A stretch of 64,000 nt of DNA from Mangrovicoccus ximenensis (GCF_003056725.1 NZ_QBKZ01000016.1:581501-645500); one strand, 5' to 3'. Counted from the first letter of the stretch, positions 48,059 to 58,229 are shown. The notes: a model not told the origin generated them from the letters alone. A program made the numbers and translations.

Positions 48059-48650
48059 GTGCATGACCGCGATGCCTCGCCGCTGCCGCGGCTCAGCGCG
48101 CTGCCGGTCCGCGACCGCTGGACCACGCTGCTGGGGCCGGTCCGGCGCTTTTCCTTCACCCGCAACCCGTTCACGCGGGTGCTGTCGGGCTATCTCGACA
48201 AGATCGTCGCCAGCGACTGGGAACGCCCGCGCCACCTGCCCCGGCTTGGCTTCGCGCCCGATGCCAGGATCGATTTCGCCACGTTCCTCGAGGCGCTGGC
48301 CGCCCGCCCGGAACGCGCCCGCGACATCCATTTCGCCGGGCAATGCCGGCTGCTGATGATCGGCGACTTCTCCTACGATTTCCTCGGTGCCTTCGAACGC
48401 TTCGACGCGGATTTCGCCGAGGCCAGGCGGCGCTATTACGGCGAGGACGCGGAAGCGCCCCCCGCCTCCGCCGGGCGCCGCCATGCCACCGGGGCGGGGG
48501 CCAAGCTCGCCGAGCATTACGGGCCGGCCGAGATCGCGCTGGTGCGGGACATCTATGCCAGGGATTTCGAGCTCCTGGGCTATTCCGAAGAGCTGGCCGA
48601 TGCCGCCGAGCCGCCGGCGCGCCCGGCCCCGCGGCACAGCCGGGCCGGCC
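48059..48650 (+). CDS. Sulfotransferase family 2-type protein, C-terminal part
   Basis: FSFTRNPFTRVLSGYLDKIV is the PAPS 3'-phosphate site (R-x-P-xx-R-x-x-S). Later DIHFAGQCRLLMIG and YGPAEIALVRDIYARDFELLGYS, the typical end of carbohydrate sulfotransferases. Natural stop not clearly reached before the seam. Confidence 0.75.
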
Positions 48651-48654
48651 TGGG

Positions 48655-49230
48655 TCAGGTCCGGGCGGTGGCGAAGATCGCCCGCACGGCGAAGGACACC
48701 GATCCGTCGGCATTGAGGTAATGCGCCAGCGGTTCGGCGGCGGCCTGCCGCAGCCGCTCCATGATCCCGCCATCGACCATCTCCGCCAGCGTCCAGCCGC
48801 CGATCTCGGTGTCGAGCCAGGCGTCGAGCGACGGGTGGCGCAGGGAGCCGGTGCGCGGCTCGATCTGCGGGTCATGCAGCCCGGCCGCCGCGAAGAGCGA
48901 GGCGATCCGTGTGCGGTCGCCCATGCCGAACGGTGCCTTGAGCGCCTCCGCTCCGGCCTCGCCGACGATCTTGCCGACCAGCGGGATCAGGTCGCAATAG
49001 CCCGGCGATCTCGGCCAGCTGTCGAAGACCGCGACCGCGACATGGCCGCCGGGACGGGTGACGCGGGCCATTTCCCGCAGCGCGGCCGCCGGATCGGCGA
49101 AGAACATCAGCCCGAACTGGCAGGTCACCGCGTCGAAGGCGTCGTCGGGAAAGGGCAGCGCCTCGGCCGGGGCCTGGCGGAAGGCGATGCCGGGCGCCAG
49201 CGGGCGGGCGACCGCCAGCAAATCCCGGAA
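48655..49230 (-). CDS. Class I SAM-dependent methyltransferase, C-terminal part
   Basis: [28 protein letters not shown] (motifs II and III), [20 protein letters not shown] and a C-terminal substrate region ending ATART with stop at 48655. The SAM-binding GxGxG is outside. Ubiquinone/menaquinone-type (UbiE-like) architecture; substrate unknown. Confidence 0.85.
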   Translation of the reverse strand, partial: FRDLLAVARPLAPGIAFRQAPAEALPFPDDAFDAVTCQFGLMFFADPAAALREMARVTRPGGHVAVAVFDSWPRSPGYCDLIPLVGKIVGEAGAEALKAPFGMGDRTRIASLFAAAGLHDPQIEPRTGSLRHPSLDAWLDTEIGGWTLAEMVDGGIMERLRQAAAEPLAHYLNADGSVSFAVRAIFATART

Positions 49231-49525
49231 GCCGATGGGTTCTGCAACAACGCCCTTCTGTCGGTCAGTGGTCTCATGCCTAGGTCCTCCCGTTCTTGGG
49301 GCGCTCAAGGGGCGCAATCGCAGTTTTCGCGGTGGAAGCCTGCATTGGCTGGTGCGACCAGATGAGACATGCGGAATAGGGCAGGCAATCGCATAAGTAA
49401 TTGTTACAAATGGTAGAACGCGCCATAGAGTGACGTAGTGTCGGCAGGCGTACGCCAGTGGGAACACTTGCCAAAACCACATTGTGAACGTAGCCCGCGT
49501 TCCGGGCGGAAAAGGGCAATACCTC
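49231..49525. promoter_or_regulatory. AT-richer intergenic region upstream of a gate-domain gene
   Basis: GC falls around 49385-49420 (gcataagtaattgttacaaatggtag). A TTGTTACAAAT-like tract and several A/T runs suggest promoter or operator DNA for the gene at 49526. No exact -35/-10 pair is convincing. Confidence 0.4.
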
Positions 49526-49812
49526 ATGGAAGCACTTGTCGGCGCGGTCCTCACGGCCGGAGAAAACGCGCTCTATACCGCGCTCTACATCTTCATGCCG
49601 CTGATGGTCGTGCTGATGGTCATGCTGCGTTTCCTCGAGGGCTGGGGCTTCCTTTCCTGGCTGGAGCGCGTGCTGGCGCGGCCGATGCGGCTCTTCGGGC
49701 TCGGCGGGCTCGGCACGCTGGCGATCCTGCAGGCGCAGTTCGTCTCGGCGGTCGCGCCGGTGCCGGTGCTGGCGATGATGCAGGCGCGCGGCCATTCCGA
49801 GCGGCGGCTGAT
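49526..49812 (+). CDS. Nucleoside-recognition (Gate) membrane protein, N-terminal part
   Basis: ATG at 49526 (an in-frame alternative lies at 49484). [42 protein letters not shown] and [21 protein letters not shown] match gate-domain proteins related to SpmA/SpmB and YjiG. An inner-membrane channel-like protein; function unclear. Confidence 0.65.
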
Positions 49813-49869
49813 AGACACCGGTGACAACCCCATTGAAAACCACCGCATCCAGCCCGATGAAGATGCCAT
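49813..49869 (-). CDS. N-terminal scrap of an unidentified gene
   Basis: Start at 49869 after GGGAGAGACC: MQHGIFIGLDAVVFNGVVTG. Only 19 residues before the seam. Confidence 0.35.
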
Positions 49870-50404
49870 GCTGCATCCGGTCTCTCCCCATTCCCGAAGC
49901 TCGGCACCGGCTCATCCGGCGGCGCCCGCCTCGAAGGAGAATGCCGCGGCAGAGCTTCCTCGGTGGCGTGCTGACCGGGCTGGATCACTGCACGACGTTC
50001 CGGGCGCGCCTGCGCGCCAGGAAAGCGCCGTTCGACAGCATCGCCATCTCGCGAAACCGGCGCCTGCTCCATGCGGGCACCGGCTGCCGGACGACCGGTT
50101 CGCCGAGCGGATGGCGGAGGGACGGTCGCGCCGGTCCGGAGGCGGCGGGAGCATCGGCGATGTCGAACCCGCTCCGCGGGAATTGGACCCGAGTGATCCG
50201 GGACGGGGGGATCGGGCGGCTTGCCGCCCGGACTTCGGCGCCATCGGGTTGTACCGAGCTGTGCATCGGGGCGCCCGCGCCAAGGTGTCAGGGAAAGGTG
50301 GTGCCGCGGTTCAGGGCGCGGGCTTCGGCTGCGGTGGCGCGCTGGATGCCGAGCTGCAGCGGATCGGCGGCCGGCACCGGCGTGAAATCGGGCGGACCGG
50401 ACTT
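49870..50404. other. No recognisable gene
   Basis: GC-rich; motif-free frames. Lies upstream of the minus-strand gene scrap at 49869. No RNA element recognised. Confidence 0.4.
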
Positions 50405-50464
50405 GACACCCGGTCCGAAATCCCGCGACCACCTCTAGCTGTCCATCTTTCGGCCCGCTGACTA

Positions 50465-50890
50465 GGACAGGTTGCGTTCGGCCGCGCGCTGTGGCCGATC
50501 TCGGGCTCGATGGCCGAGCGCCGCCGCAGGTCCGGCGCCAGCTTCGGCATCACGCCGCGGCGCTGGCTGCTGATCAGGATCTTCGTTGCCGTCACCTTGT
50601 GTCCGCGGCGACCGCGGCCGGCCACGGCGAGCTCGGCTACCGTGCCGGTGAGAGCCTCGACCTGCTCCGGCGCGGCCCCGAGCGCATGGCCGTCACAGGG
50701 ATTGCCGGGAAAGCTTCGCGCACCGGCCGCGAAGCCCTCGTCCAGCGCCGTCGCCAGGCTGGCCTTCAGCCGAACTCGCAGCGCACGCGCGCCTTGCCCT
50801 CGGAGATGCAACCTACCGCGAGCCCGTGCAGCGCGTGGAACTTGCCCTGCCTTCCGGCTTCCGGTGCAAGAACCGCAGCATCAGCGTGAT
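50465..50890 (-). mobile_element. Decayed IS5-family transposase remnant
   Basis: In shifting minus-strand frames: KFHALHGLAVGCISEGKARVRCEFG, then LKASLATALDEGFAAGARSFPGNPCDGH, then VTATKILISSQRRGVMPKLAPDLRRRSAIEPEIGH (in parts). The order matches IS5 transposases (KxYxLH..., GNPYDGHTL, RRRxAIEPxIGH). At least two frameshifts occur, and the DRGYRGH catalytic box reads AGRGRRGH, losing the Asp. A dead copy. Confidence 0.7.
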
Positions 50891-50991
50891 CTTCGCCACC
50901 ACTTTGTCGCGCAGGATGCCCTCGGGGATGGCGCCGAGATGCCGGCGCAGGCCCTTGCCCCGGAGCACCGGGTGGCGGGCAATCAGCGCCC

Positions 50992-51337
50992 CATCGGCGG
51001 CACCCGCACGGTCGTGCTGCACGGCCCGGAGGGCGGGATCGCGGCGACCGCGCATTGCTATTTTCCGCACGGCCCGCACAGCCCGCATGTCCGCGACGCC
51101 TGGGTCGGACTCGTCGCCGTCGCGCCGGAATTCCGCGGCTGCGGGCTCGGCACCCGGGCCAATGCCGAGGGCATCCGGATGGCGCTGGACGATCTTGGCG
51201 CCACGGCGGTGCACGAACTGGTCTCGGAGACCAACATCGCCTCGCGCCGGATGATGGAACGCTGCGGGCTGTCCCGCGACGCGCAGCGGGTCTGCGCCAT
51301 GGCCATTGCCGCAGATTCGGCGAAGTTCACCCGCTAG
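50992..51337 (+). CDS. GNAT acetyltransferase, C-terminal part
   Basis: DAWVGLVAVAPEFRGCGLGTRANAEGI carries the acetyl-CoA loop (FRGCGLGT), and VHELVSETNIASRRMMERCGL is the usual C-terminal N-x-x-S-x-x-x-x-E-x-x-G-F-like stretch. Ends FTR. Unlike the GNAT at 1-488. The 240 bp after it hold no gene seen. Confidence 0.8.
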
Positions 51338-51578
51338 GGGCATGGCGGGATCGCCCCCGCGGCGCCCCCAGTCGCTTGGCCTGTCCCCCCGCGGCCAGGG
51401 ACCGGTCCCGGCAGACGTCCAGGCCCGCGCCTTGGGCATCGGGCCGGGTCCGGCAAGGCGCTTCCCGGCATGACCTCGCATCCCTCCCGGGCGGTCATCC
51501 GCGGTTCCCGGACCGGCACGGCATTTCCCGCGTGGCATGGCGGCAGCCACGGGGCGCTGTTGCAGGGCTCAGCGGCTT

Positions 51579-51875
51579 CCGGGATTCGAACGCCGCCTGC
51601 CATTCGCCGAGATGCACCCAGTGCAGCCGGTTCGGCGCCAGGATCCAGGCCGGGTCGCCCAGGGCCCGCACCGCCTCCGCAAGCCCCGGCTGCAGCGCGA
51701 CCGGCGAGTGCAGCAGCAGCCTGCCGCCGATCCGGATCACCGTCATCCGCGTGGTGAAGGGCAGCCGCCCGGGGCCGTAGCGCATCGCGATCCCGGGGCC
51801 GTCGACGATCCACAATTCCGGCGCCAGAGGTTTCGGCACGCAAAGCGGCGCATAAGGGACAAGCTGGTCCGCCAA
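51579..51875 (-). CDS. DUF4336 (metallo-beta-lactamase-like) protein, N-terminal part
   Basis: Start at 51875: LVPYAPLCVPKPLAPELWIVDGPG, FTTRMTVIRIGGRLLLHSPVAL and DPAWILAPNRLHWVHLGEW. The I-x-x-P...H-x-x-H-L substitute for the first MBL metal motif is typical of DUF4336. Function unknown. Cut after about 99 residues. Confidence 0.75.
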
Positions 51876-52001
51876 AGAGGCAAGCTCCTGTTTGCAAAGC
51901 AGTTACCACGAGCGGAAGAAGTCCCGCCGGGCAACTCCGATTTTACGCTTTGCCAAGCTCCTTGGGCAAGAAGGGACGCATCCCAGCCGCGAGGAGCCGC
52001 C

Positions 52002-52195
52002 ATGATCCGGATGTGCCTGCCCGATGACCGACCGCCCCCGCCCGATGCGGCGGCGCTCTGCCAAGCGCTCGAAGCCGAGCGCATCTGCCTCGAGCGGCGC
52101 CGCTCCGAACAATGGCTGGCCCGCGACCTGGTGGACAGCATCGCCCTGCGCGTCGCCGCGCTGGCAGCCGAGCTGGACGCCATGGCGCTGCGGAA
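52002..52195 (+). CDS. Short helical protein, N-terminal part, unknown
   Basis: ATG at 52002: MIRMCLPDDRPPPPDAAALC then EAERICLERRRSEQWLARDL and VAALAAELDAMALRN. Alpha-helical, possibly coiled coil. Merges in frame with the exporter below only by chance of the seam. Confidence 0.45.
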
Positions 52196-52772
52196 CACCG
52201 CCGGCGTCCATGCCGGGCTCGCCCCCGGCATCGGCTTCGCGCTGAAAAAGCTCCTGCGCCTCGCCATCGTGCTCCTTGGCCTGCAGCTGACCCTGGCGCA
52301 GATCGGCGGGATAGGGCCGGGCGGCATCGCCGCCATCGTGCTGACCCTCGCCGCGACGCTGGCCTTCACCAAGGCGATGGGCCGGGTTCTGGGGGTCGAG
52401 CCGCGGCTGGCCGAGCTGATCGCGGCGGGCACCTCGGTCTGCGGCGCCTCGGCGATCCTCGCCTGCAACACCGTGACCCGCGGGCGCGACGAGGATGTCG
52501 CCTATGCCATCGCCTGCGTCACGGTCTTCGGCTCGCTGTCGATGATCCTCTTTCCGCTGCTGGCCGGGCCGCTGGGACTTGCGCCGCAGGACTTCGGCCT
52601 CTGGGCCGGGGCATCGATCCACGAAGTCGCGCAGGTCGTCGGCACCGCCTTCGCGGGCGGCGAGGCGGCAGGCCAGACCGGCACCATCGCCAAGCTCTCG
52701 CGGGTGATCCTGCTGGCCCCGGTTGTCCTGTCGCTCGGGCTGATGGCCCGCCGCCGGGACCGAAGCGGCCCC
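52196..52772 (+). CDS. YeiH/UPF0324-family putative sulfate exporter, fragment
   Basis: PGIGFALKKLLRLAIVLLGLQLTLAQIG, GTSVCGASAILACNTVTRGR, CVTVFGSLSMILFPLLAGPLG and GLWAGASIHEVAQVVGTAFA are all family landmarks. Ten-helix inner-membrane protein; the proposed substrate (sulfate/sulfonate) comes from relatives. Confidence 0.9.
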
Positions 52773-53385
52773 CGCGCCCGGTGCTGCCGGTCACGCGGGT
52801 CGAGGCCGATCTGGGCGGCGCGCCGGGGCGGCTCTATGCGATGGCGGACGATCCGACCTACCGGCAGGACTGGCCGCTGATCGCGGCCGGACCGCAGGTC
52901 TGGGACCGGCTGGCCGCGGGCGAAGGCGTGCTGGTCAACGAACAATGGGCGATCCGCGCCGGGCTGTCCCCGGGCGATGCCGTGCAGATCGACGGGGCGG
53001 ACCGCGAGGTGCTGGGCATCTATGCCGATTACGGCAATCCGCGCGGCCAGGCGATCCTTGGCCTCGACGCCTTCCGCGCGGCTCATCCGGAGGTGGCGGA
53101 GACCCGCTTCGCGCTGCGCTTCGGCGGCGATCCGGCGGCAGAGGCGGCGCGGCTTGTCGATCAGGGCCTGCGCCCCGATCAGGTGACCGACCAGGCGGCG
53201 GTCAAGGCCGAGTCCCGCGCGGTCTTCGAGCGGACCTTTGCCGCGACCGATGCGCTGAACGTGCTGACCCTGGCGGTGGCGGGCTTCGCGATCTTCACCT
53301 CGCTACTGACGCTGCAATCGCTGCGCCTGCCGCAGGTCGCGCCGCTCTGGGCGCTGGGGCTGACGCGCCGCCGCCTGGCCGCCGC
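52773..53385 (+). CDS. FtsX/LolC-type ABC permease, fragment
   Basis: A periplasmic MacB-like domain (VLVNEQWAIRAGLSPGDAVQ, EVLGIYADYGNPRGQAILG) leads into LNVLTLAVAGFAIFTSLLTLQSL, the first helix of the permease repeat, and LWALGLTRRRLA. Such permeases drive lipoprotein or toxin extrusion from the periplasm. Both ends cut. Confidence 0.8.
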
Positions 53386-53539
53386 GCCCGGCCGCTTCGA
53401 GCGCCGCTGCGCAGCCGGTGAACCCGGCGCCGATCACCAGCAGGTCGGCGGCGGCATCGGTGGCCAGCGGTGCCGTCCGGAGTCTTTCGCGGCGCGAATG
53501 CCGCCAGAGGTTCGGCTCCCCGCCGGGAGAGCCGGTCAT
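53386..53539 (-). CDS. FAD-dependent oxidoreductase (DAO type), N-terminus
   Basis: Start at 53539: MTGSPGGEPNLWRHSRRERL then AADLLVIGAGFTGCAAALEAA, the GxGxxG FAD loop behind an N-terminal W-R motif as in GcvT-linked or gamma-glutamylputrescine-type oxidases. Divergent from the LysR gene at 53709, its probable regulator. Confidence 0.75.
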
Positions 53540-53708
53540 GCCGGAACTCTGACGTTTTGCTCCAGAATGTCCGGGCGGGCGGCGGCAGCGGCAATGCAGG
53601 CAGATGTCATGGAAGCGGGCCTTTGGCAGAAAAACTCCGTGCATTCTTGCGCCGGCGGCCCTAGCCGGAAAAGCGAGAAGATTGCACCATGGTTGGAGGT
53701 TTTCGAAC

Positions 53709-53985
53709 ATGAGCATCCCGCGGAGGTTCCTGCCATCGATCAGCAGCCTCGTGGCCCTGGAGGCGGTGGACCGGCTGGGCTCGGCCGTGGCGGCGGCCCA
53801 GGACCTGTCGCTGACGCATTCGGCGGTCAGCCGCCAGCTGAAGGTTCTGGAGGAGCAGATCGGCGTGCCGCTGTTCCGGCGCGACGGCAAGGGGCTGGCG
53901 CTGACCCCGGCTGGGGCAGGCTATGCGCGGGCGGTGCGCGGGGTGCTCGAGGATCTCGGCCAGGCCAGCCTGCGGCTGCGCCGGT
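53709..53985 (+). CDS. GcvA-like LysR regulator, DNA-binding domain
   Basis: ATG at 53709. LPSISSLVALEAVDRLGSAVAAAQDLSLTHSAVSRQLKVLEEQIGVPLFRR is a canonical LTTR helix-turn-helix (key: LTHSAVSRQLKVLEE, GVPLFRRDG), with the P-S-I-x-x-L opening of GcvA types. The 170-bp divergent gap likely contains its operator. Confidence 0.9.
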
Positions 53986-54166
53986 CGCGGCGGCCGCAGA
54001 GATTGCCCTCGATGCCGACCGCGCCGACGATGGCGAGGATGCCCGACACCGCCTGCGGCAGGCCGAAGCCCGCCAGCGCGTGCAGCGCGCCGTTGAGGAT
54101 CGCGACCACGATGGTCAGCCCGATCAGGGCCAGCGTGAAGCGGAGGGGCTGGAAGCTGTAGCTCAT
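53986..54166 (-). CDS. Small membrane protein (ABZJ_00895-like), N-terminus
   Basis: Start at 54166, 14 bp after the pdxJ stop: MSYSFQPLRFTLALIGLTIV then GFGLPQAVSGILAIVGAVGIEG. Two hydrophobic helices; assignment to the ABZJ_00895 family is tentative. Confidence 0.5.
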
Positions 54167-54180
54167 GTCCTGGTCCCGGC

Positions 54181-54595
54181 TCAGGCGCGGGCCGCGTCCA
54201 TGCGGCGGCGCATCTCGCCGATCGCGCCCTCGAGCCCGAGGAAGATCGCCTCGCCGATCAGGAAATGGCCGATATTGAGCTCGCGCATCTCCGGGAAGGC
54301 AGCGACCGGCGCCACCGTGTCATAGGTCAGCCCGTGCCCGGCATGGACTTCGAGCCCCAGGGAATGGGCGAAGGCCGACATCTCGCGCAGGCGCTCCAGC
54401 TCGGCATCGCGCTCGGAAAAGCGGCCCTCGGCATGGGCATCGCAATAGCCCCCCGTGTGCAGCTCGACCACCGCCGCGCCGATCCGCGCCGAGGCCTCGA
54501 TCTGCGCGCGGTCGGCGGCGATGAACATCGACACGCGCGATCCGGCGTCGCGCAGCGGCGCGATGTACCCGGCCAGCCGCGCCTCCCTGATCGCC
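54181..54595 (-). CDS. pdxJ: Pyridoxine 5'-phosphate synthase PdxJ, C-terminal part
   Basis: VSMFIAADRAQIEASARIGA, VVELHTGGYCDAHAEGR (active-site loop HTGxYA) and VHAGHGLTYDTVAPVAAFPEMRELNIGHFLIGEAI. Condenses 3-amino-2-oxopropyl phosphate with DXP. Ends MDAARA. Confidence 0.95.
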
Positions 54596-55159
54596 GTGGC
54601 CGGTGCGCCGGGCTCGGGCAAGTCGCGGCTGGCGGAGTTCCTGGCCGAGGGGCTGAACGCCGGCTGCCCGGGACGGGCCGAGGTCGTGCCGATGGACGGC
54701 TTCCACTATGACGATGCCGTGCTCGCGGCGCGCGGGCTGCTGCCGCGCAAGGGATCGCCGGAGACCTTCGACGTTGCGGGCTTCGACCATCTGCTGGCGC
54801 GGCTGAGGGCCAATGACGAGCCCGAGGTCGCGATTCCGGTCTTCGACCGCAGCCTCGAGATTTCCCGCGCCGGGGCGCGGATGATCGGCCGCGGGGTCGA
54901 ACTCCTGGTGGTCGAGGGAAACTACCTGCTGCTCGGCAAGGCGCCTTGGGACCGGCTGGCGCGGCATTTCGACGAGACCGTGTTCCTCGATGTTCCGGCC
55001 GACGAGCTGGAGCGGCGGCTGCGGCGGCGCTGGACGGTGAAGCATGCGCTGCCGCCGGAGGAAGCCGAACGCAAGCTGCGCGGCAACGACCTGCCCAATG
55101 GCGAGACGGTGCGCCGGATGAGCCGTCCGGCCGGCTGGACTGTGGGGCCTGCGCCCTGA
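54596..55159 (+). CDS. Nucleoside/nucleotide kinase-family protein (CoaA/Udk-like), nearly complete C-terminal part
   Basis: Walker A in IAVAGAPGSGKSRLAEFLAE, VVPMDGFHYDDAVLAARGLL (substrate loop MDGFHxD), LLVVEGNYLLLGKAPWDRLA and HALPPEEAERKLRGNDLPNG lid. This is the FrcK/YfhQ-like branch fused to fructose or pantothenate kinases. Only the first 10 to 20 residues seem missing; ends VGPAP. Confidence 0.88.
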   Translation: MAGAPGSGKSRLAEFLAEGLNAGCPGRAEVVPMDGFHYDDAVLAARGLLPRKGSPETFDVAGFDHLLARLRANDEPEVAIPVFDRSLEISRAGARMIGRGVELLVVEGNYLLLGKAPWDRLARHFDETVFLDVPADELERRLRRRWTVKHALPPEEAERKLRGNDLPNGETVRRMSRPAGWTVGPAP

Positions 55160-55195
55160 GGAGCTGCGGGCGCGCTGCAGGCTGCGGTCTCCCCA

Positions 55196-55795
55196 GGTGT
55201 TGGTCCACATGTCCATGCCGCCCAGCGTCAGCGACGCGGCCAGGCCGTATTTCGACCAGAGCGGCTTGACGTTGCGCACCGGCTTCAGGTCCTTGCCGAT
55301 CGCGCCCTCGCGCACCTCGGTCTCGTAGCCCGAAAGCTCGTCGCCCTCGCGGCCCGCCTTGATCGCCGCATGCGCGGCCTCGGCCGCCGCCATGCCCGAG
55401 AGCATCGCGTTGTGGTTGCCCTTGATGCGCGGCACGTTGACCATGCCCGCCGAGCAGCCGAGCAGCGCGCCGCCCGGGAAGGTCAGCTTCGGCAGCGACT
55501 GCCAGCCGCCCTCGGTGATCGCCCGCGCGCCGTAGGCCACGCGCTTGCCGCCCTCGAGCAGCTCAGCGACCATCGGATGGTGCTTGAAGCGCTGGAATTC
55601 CATGTAGGGGAAGAGATGCGGGTTGGCGTAGTTCAGGTGGACGACGAAGCCGACATAGACCTGGTTGTTGTCGAGATGGTAGATGAACGACCCGCCGCCC
55701 GCATTGGAGCCCAGCGGCCAGCCCATCGTGTGGGTGACCGTGCCCTCGCGGTGCTTCGCCGGGTCGATCTCCCAGATTTCCTTCATGCCGATGCC
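55196..55795 (-). CDS. Electron-transfer flavoprotein:ubiquinone oxidoreductase, central fragment
   Basis: KEIWEIDPAKHREGTVTHTMGWPL, FIYHLDNNQVYVGFVVHLNYANPHLFPY and FPGGALLGCSAGMVNVPRIKGNHNAMLSGMAAAE are near-invariant in ETF-QO (quoted in parts: THTMGWPL; YVGFVVHLNYANPHLFPY; GCSAGMVNVPRIKGNHNAM). It passes electrons from ETF to the quinone pool. The 4Fe-4S C-terminus is missing. Confidence 0.95.
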
Positions 55796-56184
55796 GGCGC
55801 CCGTCGATCTTCCCCGAGCCGCTGCGCGACGCCGTGGGCGGCGGCCCCGAGCAGGTGTCCTGGCGGCCGATGGGCATGGGCGTGCGTCAATCGATCCTGG
55901 CGGAAACCGCCGGCGCCTCGGTGCGGCTGCTGAGCATTCCGCCCGGCGCGGCGGTGCCCGATCACGGCCATCGCGGCATGGAGATGACGCTGGTGCTCCA
56001 AGGCGCCTTCGAGGACGAGTTCGGCCAGTACCGCCGCGGCGACATCGAGGTCGCGGACGAGGAGGTCGAGCACATGCCGCGGGTCATCGGCGACGAAACC
56101 TGCATCTGCCTGGCGGCCACTGCGAACCGGCTGCGCTTCCACAGCCTGCTGCCGCGGCTCGCCCAGCCCTTCCTGCGGATCTGA
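55796..56184 (+). CDS. ChrR-type cupin anti-sigma factor, C-terminal part
   Basis: VRLLSIPPGAAVPDHGHRGMEMTLVLQGAFEDEFGQYRRGDIEVADEEVEH is a ChrR cupin (key: PDHGHRGMEMTLVLQG, the metal HxHxxxE). The LRF...QPFLRI end matches ChrR, which holds sigma-E inactive until singlet oxygen damage. The N-terminal zinc domain and rpoE are absent. The 220 bp after it are empty. Confidence 0.8.
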
Positions 56185-56404
56185 CCCGCTCGGGACGCCG
56201 CCCCCGGACATCGTCTTCAGCGTCGGCCCGCCTGCCCCGGGCGCTGCCAACGCGGCCTGCGGCTTCCGGGCAGGGCCGGGCGCGCGGAGCATGCCTCCCG
56301 GCAATCATCTGCGCCTCTTCGGCAGTCCGCTCAGACGCTCGAATCCGGTCTGCGGGCTACGTGCCGGAATGAACTGATGCGGTGGATGCCCCATCCAACG
56401 GCCG

Positions 56405-56673
56405 CGCTTCATCTGGTCCAGCGGCGGCAGCCAGGCGCGCCAATGCGGCGGGGCCAGCCGCTGGACGCGGCCGCCCTCCTGGTCGATCAGGATCGGCGCG
56501 TCATGGCCGACCGTGTCGCGCAGGTCGCCGGTCAGGCGGCGCAGCTGCTCGGGGTCCTGGATATTGCGGGAGAAGAGAATGAAGCCATAGGGACGGGTCT
56601 CGGCGAAGAAGCCCCGCTCCCATGCGGAAAGCTCGGACCCTTCGAGCCCGAGGATCGCTGCGGAAAGCGTCAT
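56405..56673 (-). CDS. nagZ: Beta-N-acetylhexosaminidase NagZ, N-terminal part
   Basis: Start at 56673, 3 bp past the SPOR gene stop: LSAAILGLEGSELSAWERGFF, GFILFSRNIQDPEQLRRLTGDLR and APILIDQEGGRVQRLAPPHW (GH3 substrate motif IDQEGGRVxR). Recycles peptidoglycan in the cytosol. Cut before the KHFPGHG motif. Confidence 0.92.
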
Positions 56674-56676
56674 GGA

Positions 56677-57012
56677 TCAGCGGACCTGCACCGGAATGCA
56701 ATCGGCACCGCCGGCTTCCAGCGACGAGCAGAAGCGGCGGCTGTCGGCCAGGTCATCGAAGCCGTGGACGCGCAGGCGGTAGAACACCTTGCCGTTGCGC
56801 TCGGTGCGCTCGATGACGCGCTGCTTGCCTTCGAAATAGCCCGGGAAGCGGCCGGAGAGACGGCCCCATTCCGATTGCGCGGTGCCCTCGCTGTCATAGG
56901 CGCCGAGCTGCACCAGACGGGTGCCGATCGCCAGCAGGCCCGGGTCGACGTCGAGCGCGCGCTGCGGCGCGGGCGCGGCGGGCGCGGTATAGGAGGCGCG
57001 GCTGACCAAAGC
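56677..57012 (-). CDS. SPOR-domain protein, C-terminus
   Basis: LAIGTRLVQLGAYDSEGTAQ, SEWGRLSGRFPGYFEGKQRV and VFYRLRVHGFDDLADSRRFCSSL show the RNP-like SPOR fold, which binds denuded septal glycan. Next to nagZ it fits a cell-wall gene set, as is common in Rhodobacterales. Confidence 0.88.
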   Translation of the reverse strand, partial: ALVSRASYTAPAAPAPQRALDVDPGLLAIGTRLVQLGAYDSEGTAQSEWGRLSGRFPGYFEGKQRVIERTERNGKVFYRLRVHGFDDLADSRRFCSSLEAGGADCIPVQVR

Positions 57013-57629
57013 GCTGCCGCCATTCCGGGGCGGCCTGGCAACGCGGTCACGGCGGTGCCCGGATTGGTGGCGCGGACTGCGAGCCGAGGCGCCGCTGCAT
57101 TGTTCCGGGCGTCGCCGCGTCTGCCGTTGCGGAGGCGGGGCCGGGCAGGCTGTCGGTCCGATCCCCGGAAGCGGTGCGGCCGCCCAGGGCTTTCCGGCAC
57201 TTGATCACGGCTTCCCCACGACGCCCTGCCGCACCGTCCGGAGCATTCCGACGCCGCACCGGATGTCCGGCAGACCGTTCGGGCACCGCAGGCGCTCTTC
57301 CGTCCGGAGGTGGTTCTTCCCTGCGGTGCGGGGAGCCTGGCGGCTGCCCGGGCTCTTTGCCTGGCCCAGAAAGCAGCAACGGCGGATGCAGAAGCCGCCG
57401 GACAGGGGCACAGGGGCTGGAGGCTTCGCCGGTGACGCTGCCGGTCTGCCGGGCGGGAGCTGGCCGCAATGCGTGCGCAAGGGAGAAGATCGGACGCGCT
57501 CCGGGGGATCGCTCGACCGAGGCCGGAGCTGCCTTGCTTGCGGGCCGGGCGGGCCCCTGCTGCCCGGATGCCGCGTTGAGCCAGCCCTTGGCCGAAGGGG
57601 CCTTGCCGTGCCGGCCGGAACCGGCCGAG
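57013..57629. other. Segment without recognisable genes
   Basis: Whole segment of high-GC DNA with only low-complexity frames. One of several anonymous segments; no RNA, IS end or repeat identified. Confidence 0.45.
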
Positions 57630-57710
57630 CCGAAAGATCCAGAGCCGACGCCCGCCGCCATGACGAAGCCCCCCGAGGCAGGGGCGCCGCCGAAGCAGGG
57701 CGGCAAGTAA
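57630..57710 (+). CDS. Pro/Lys-rich C-terminal tail of a prophage protein
   Basis: Frame ends EPAEPKDPEPTPAAMTKPPE then AGAPPKQGGK and a stop 6 bp before the head-tail connector gene. Probably the capsid-region gene preceding it. Confidence 0.45.
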   Translation, partial: PKDPEPTPAAMTKPPEAGAPPKQGGK

Positions 57711-57716
57711 CCCGCC

Positions 57717-58228
57717 ATGGAGGTGCTCTCCGACATCGACCAGGCGCCGCCCGCGGTCGGCATCGAGGCGTTCCGGCGCGCGACGGGCTTCCTCGAGGCG
57801 GATGCCAGCCAGGATGCCGCGCTCCTCGACAACCTGCGGGCGGCGCAATCGGTCGTCGAGACCGGCACCAACCGTCCGCTCGGTCCGGTGCGGGTGCGGA
57901 TCTCCGAGCGGCTGCCCGCCGGGGCTTCCCGCTGGTTCCTGCCCTGCGCGCCGGTGTCGGAGATCCACTCCGTTGCCCTCGAGGCCGATGGCGTTTCCGC
58001 CTTCGCCGACGGGTGGCGCCTGGAGCGCGGCCGCGACGAGCCGGTGCTCGTCCTGCCATCTCCCCTGGAGCGCGAGGCGCTGATCACCGTCGAGGCCGAG
58101 GCCGGGCATTCGCGGACGGACCTGCCGCGGCAGATGGAACAGGCGATCATCCTGATCGCGCGCGACTGGCAGGAGGCGGAGCTGGCCGTCGACGAGCCGC
58201 GCCCGGCGCGGGTCAGCTTCCGCGGCGC
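57717..58228 (+). CDS. Phage gp6-like head-tail connector, N-terminal and central part
   Basis: ATG at 57717: MEVLSDIDQAPPAVGIEAFR, LDNLRAAQSVVETGTNRPLG and LPRQMEQAIILIARDWQEAE, plus the beta-hairpin WFLPCAPVSEIHSVALEADG, match the HK97 gp6-like connector family. Joins portal and tail in siphovirus-like or GTA particles. Cut near the C-terminus. Confidence 0.75.
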
Positions 58229-58229
58229 G

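Noticed and set aside
51537-52880. Apparent fusion of a short helical protein with a YeiH exporter
   Set aside because: The two parts merely share a frame across a seam near 52195; no YeiH homologue I know has this N-terminus.
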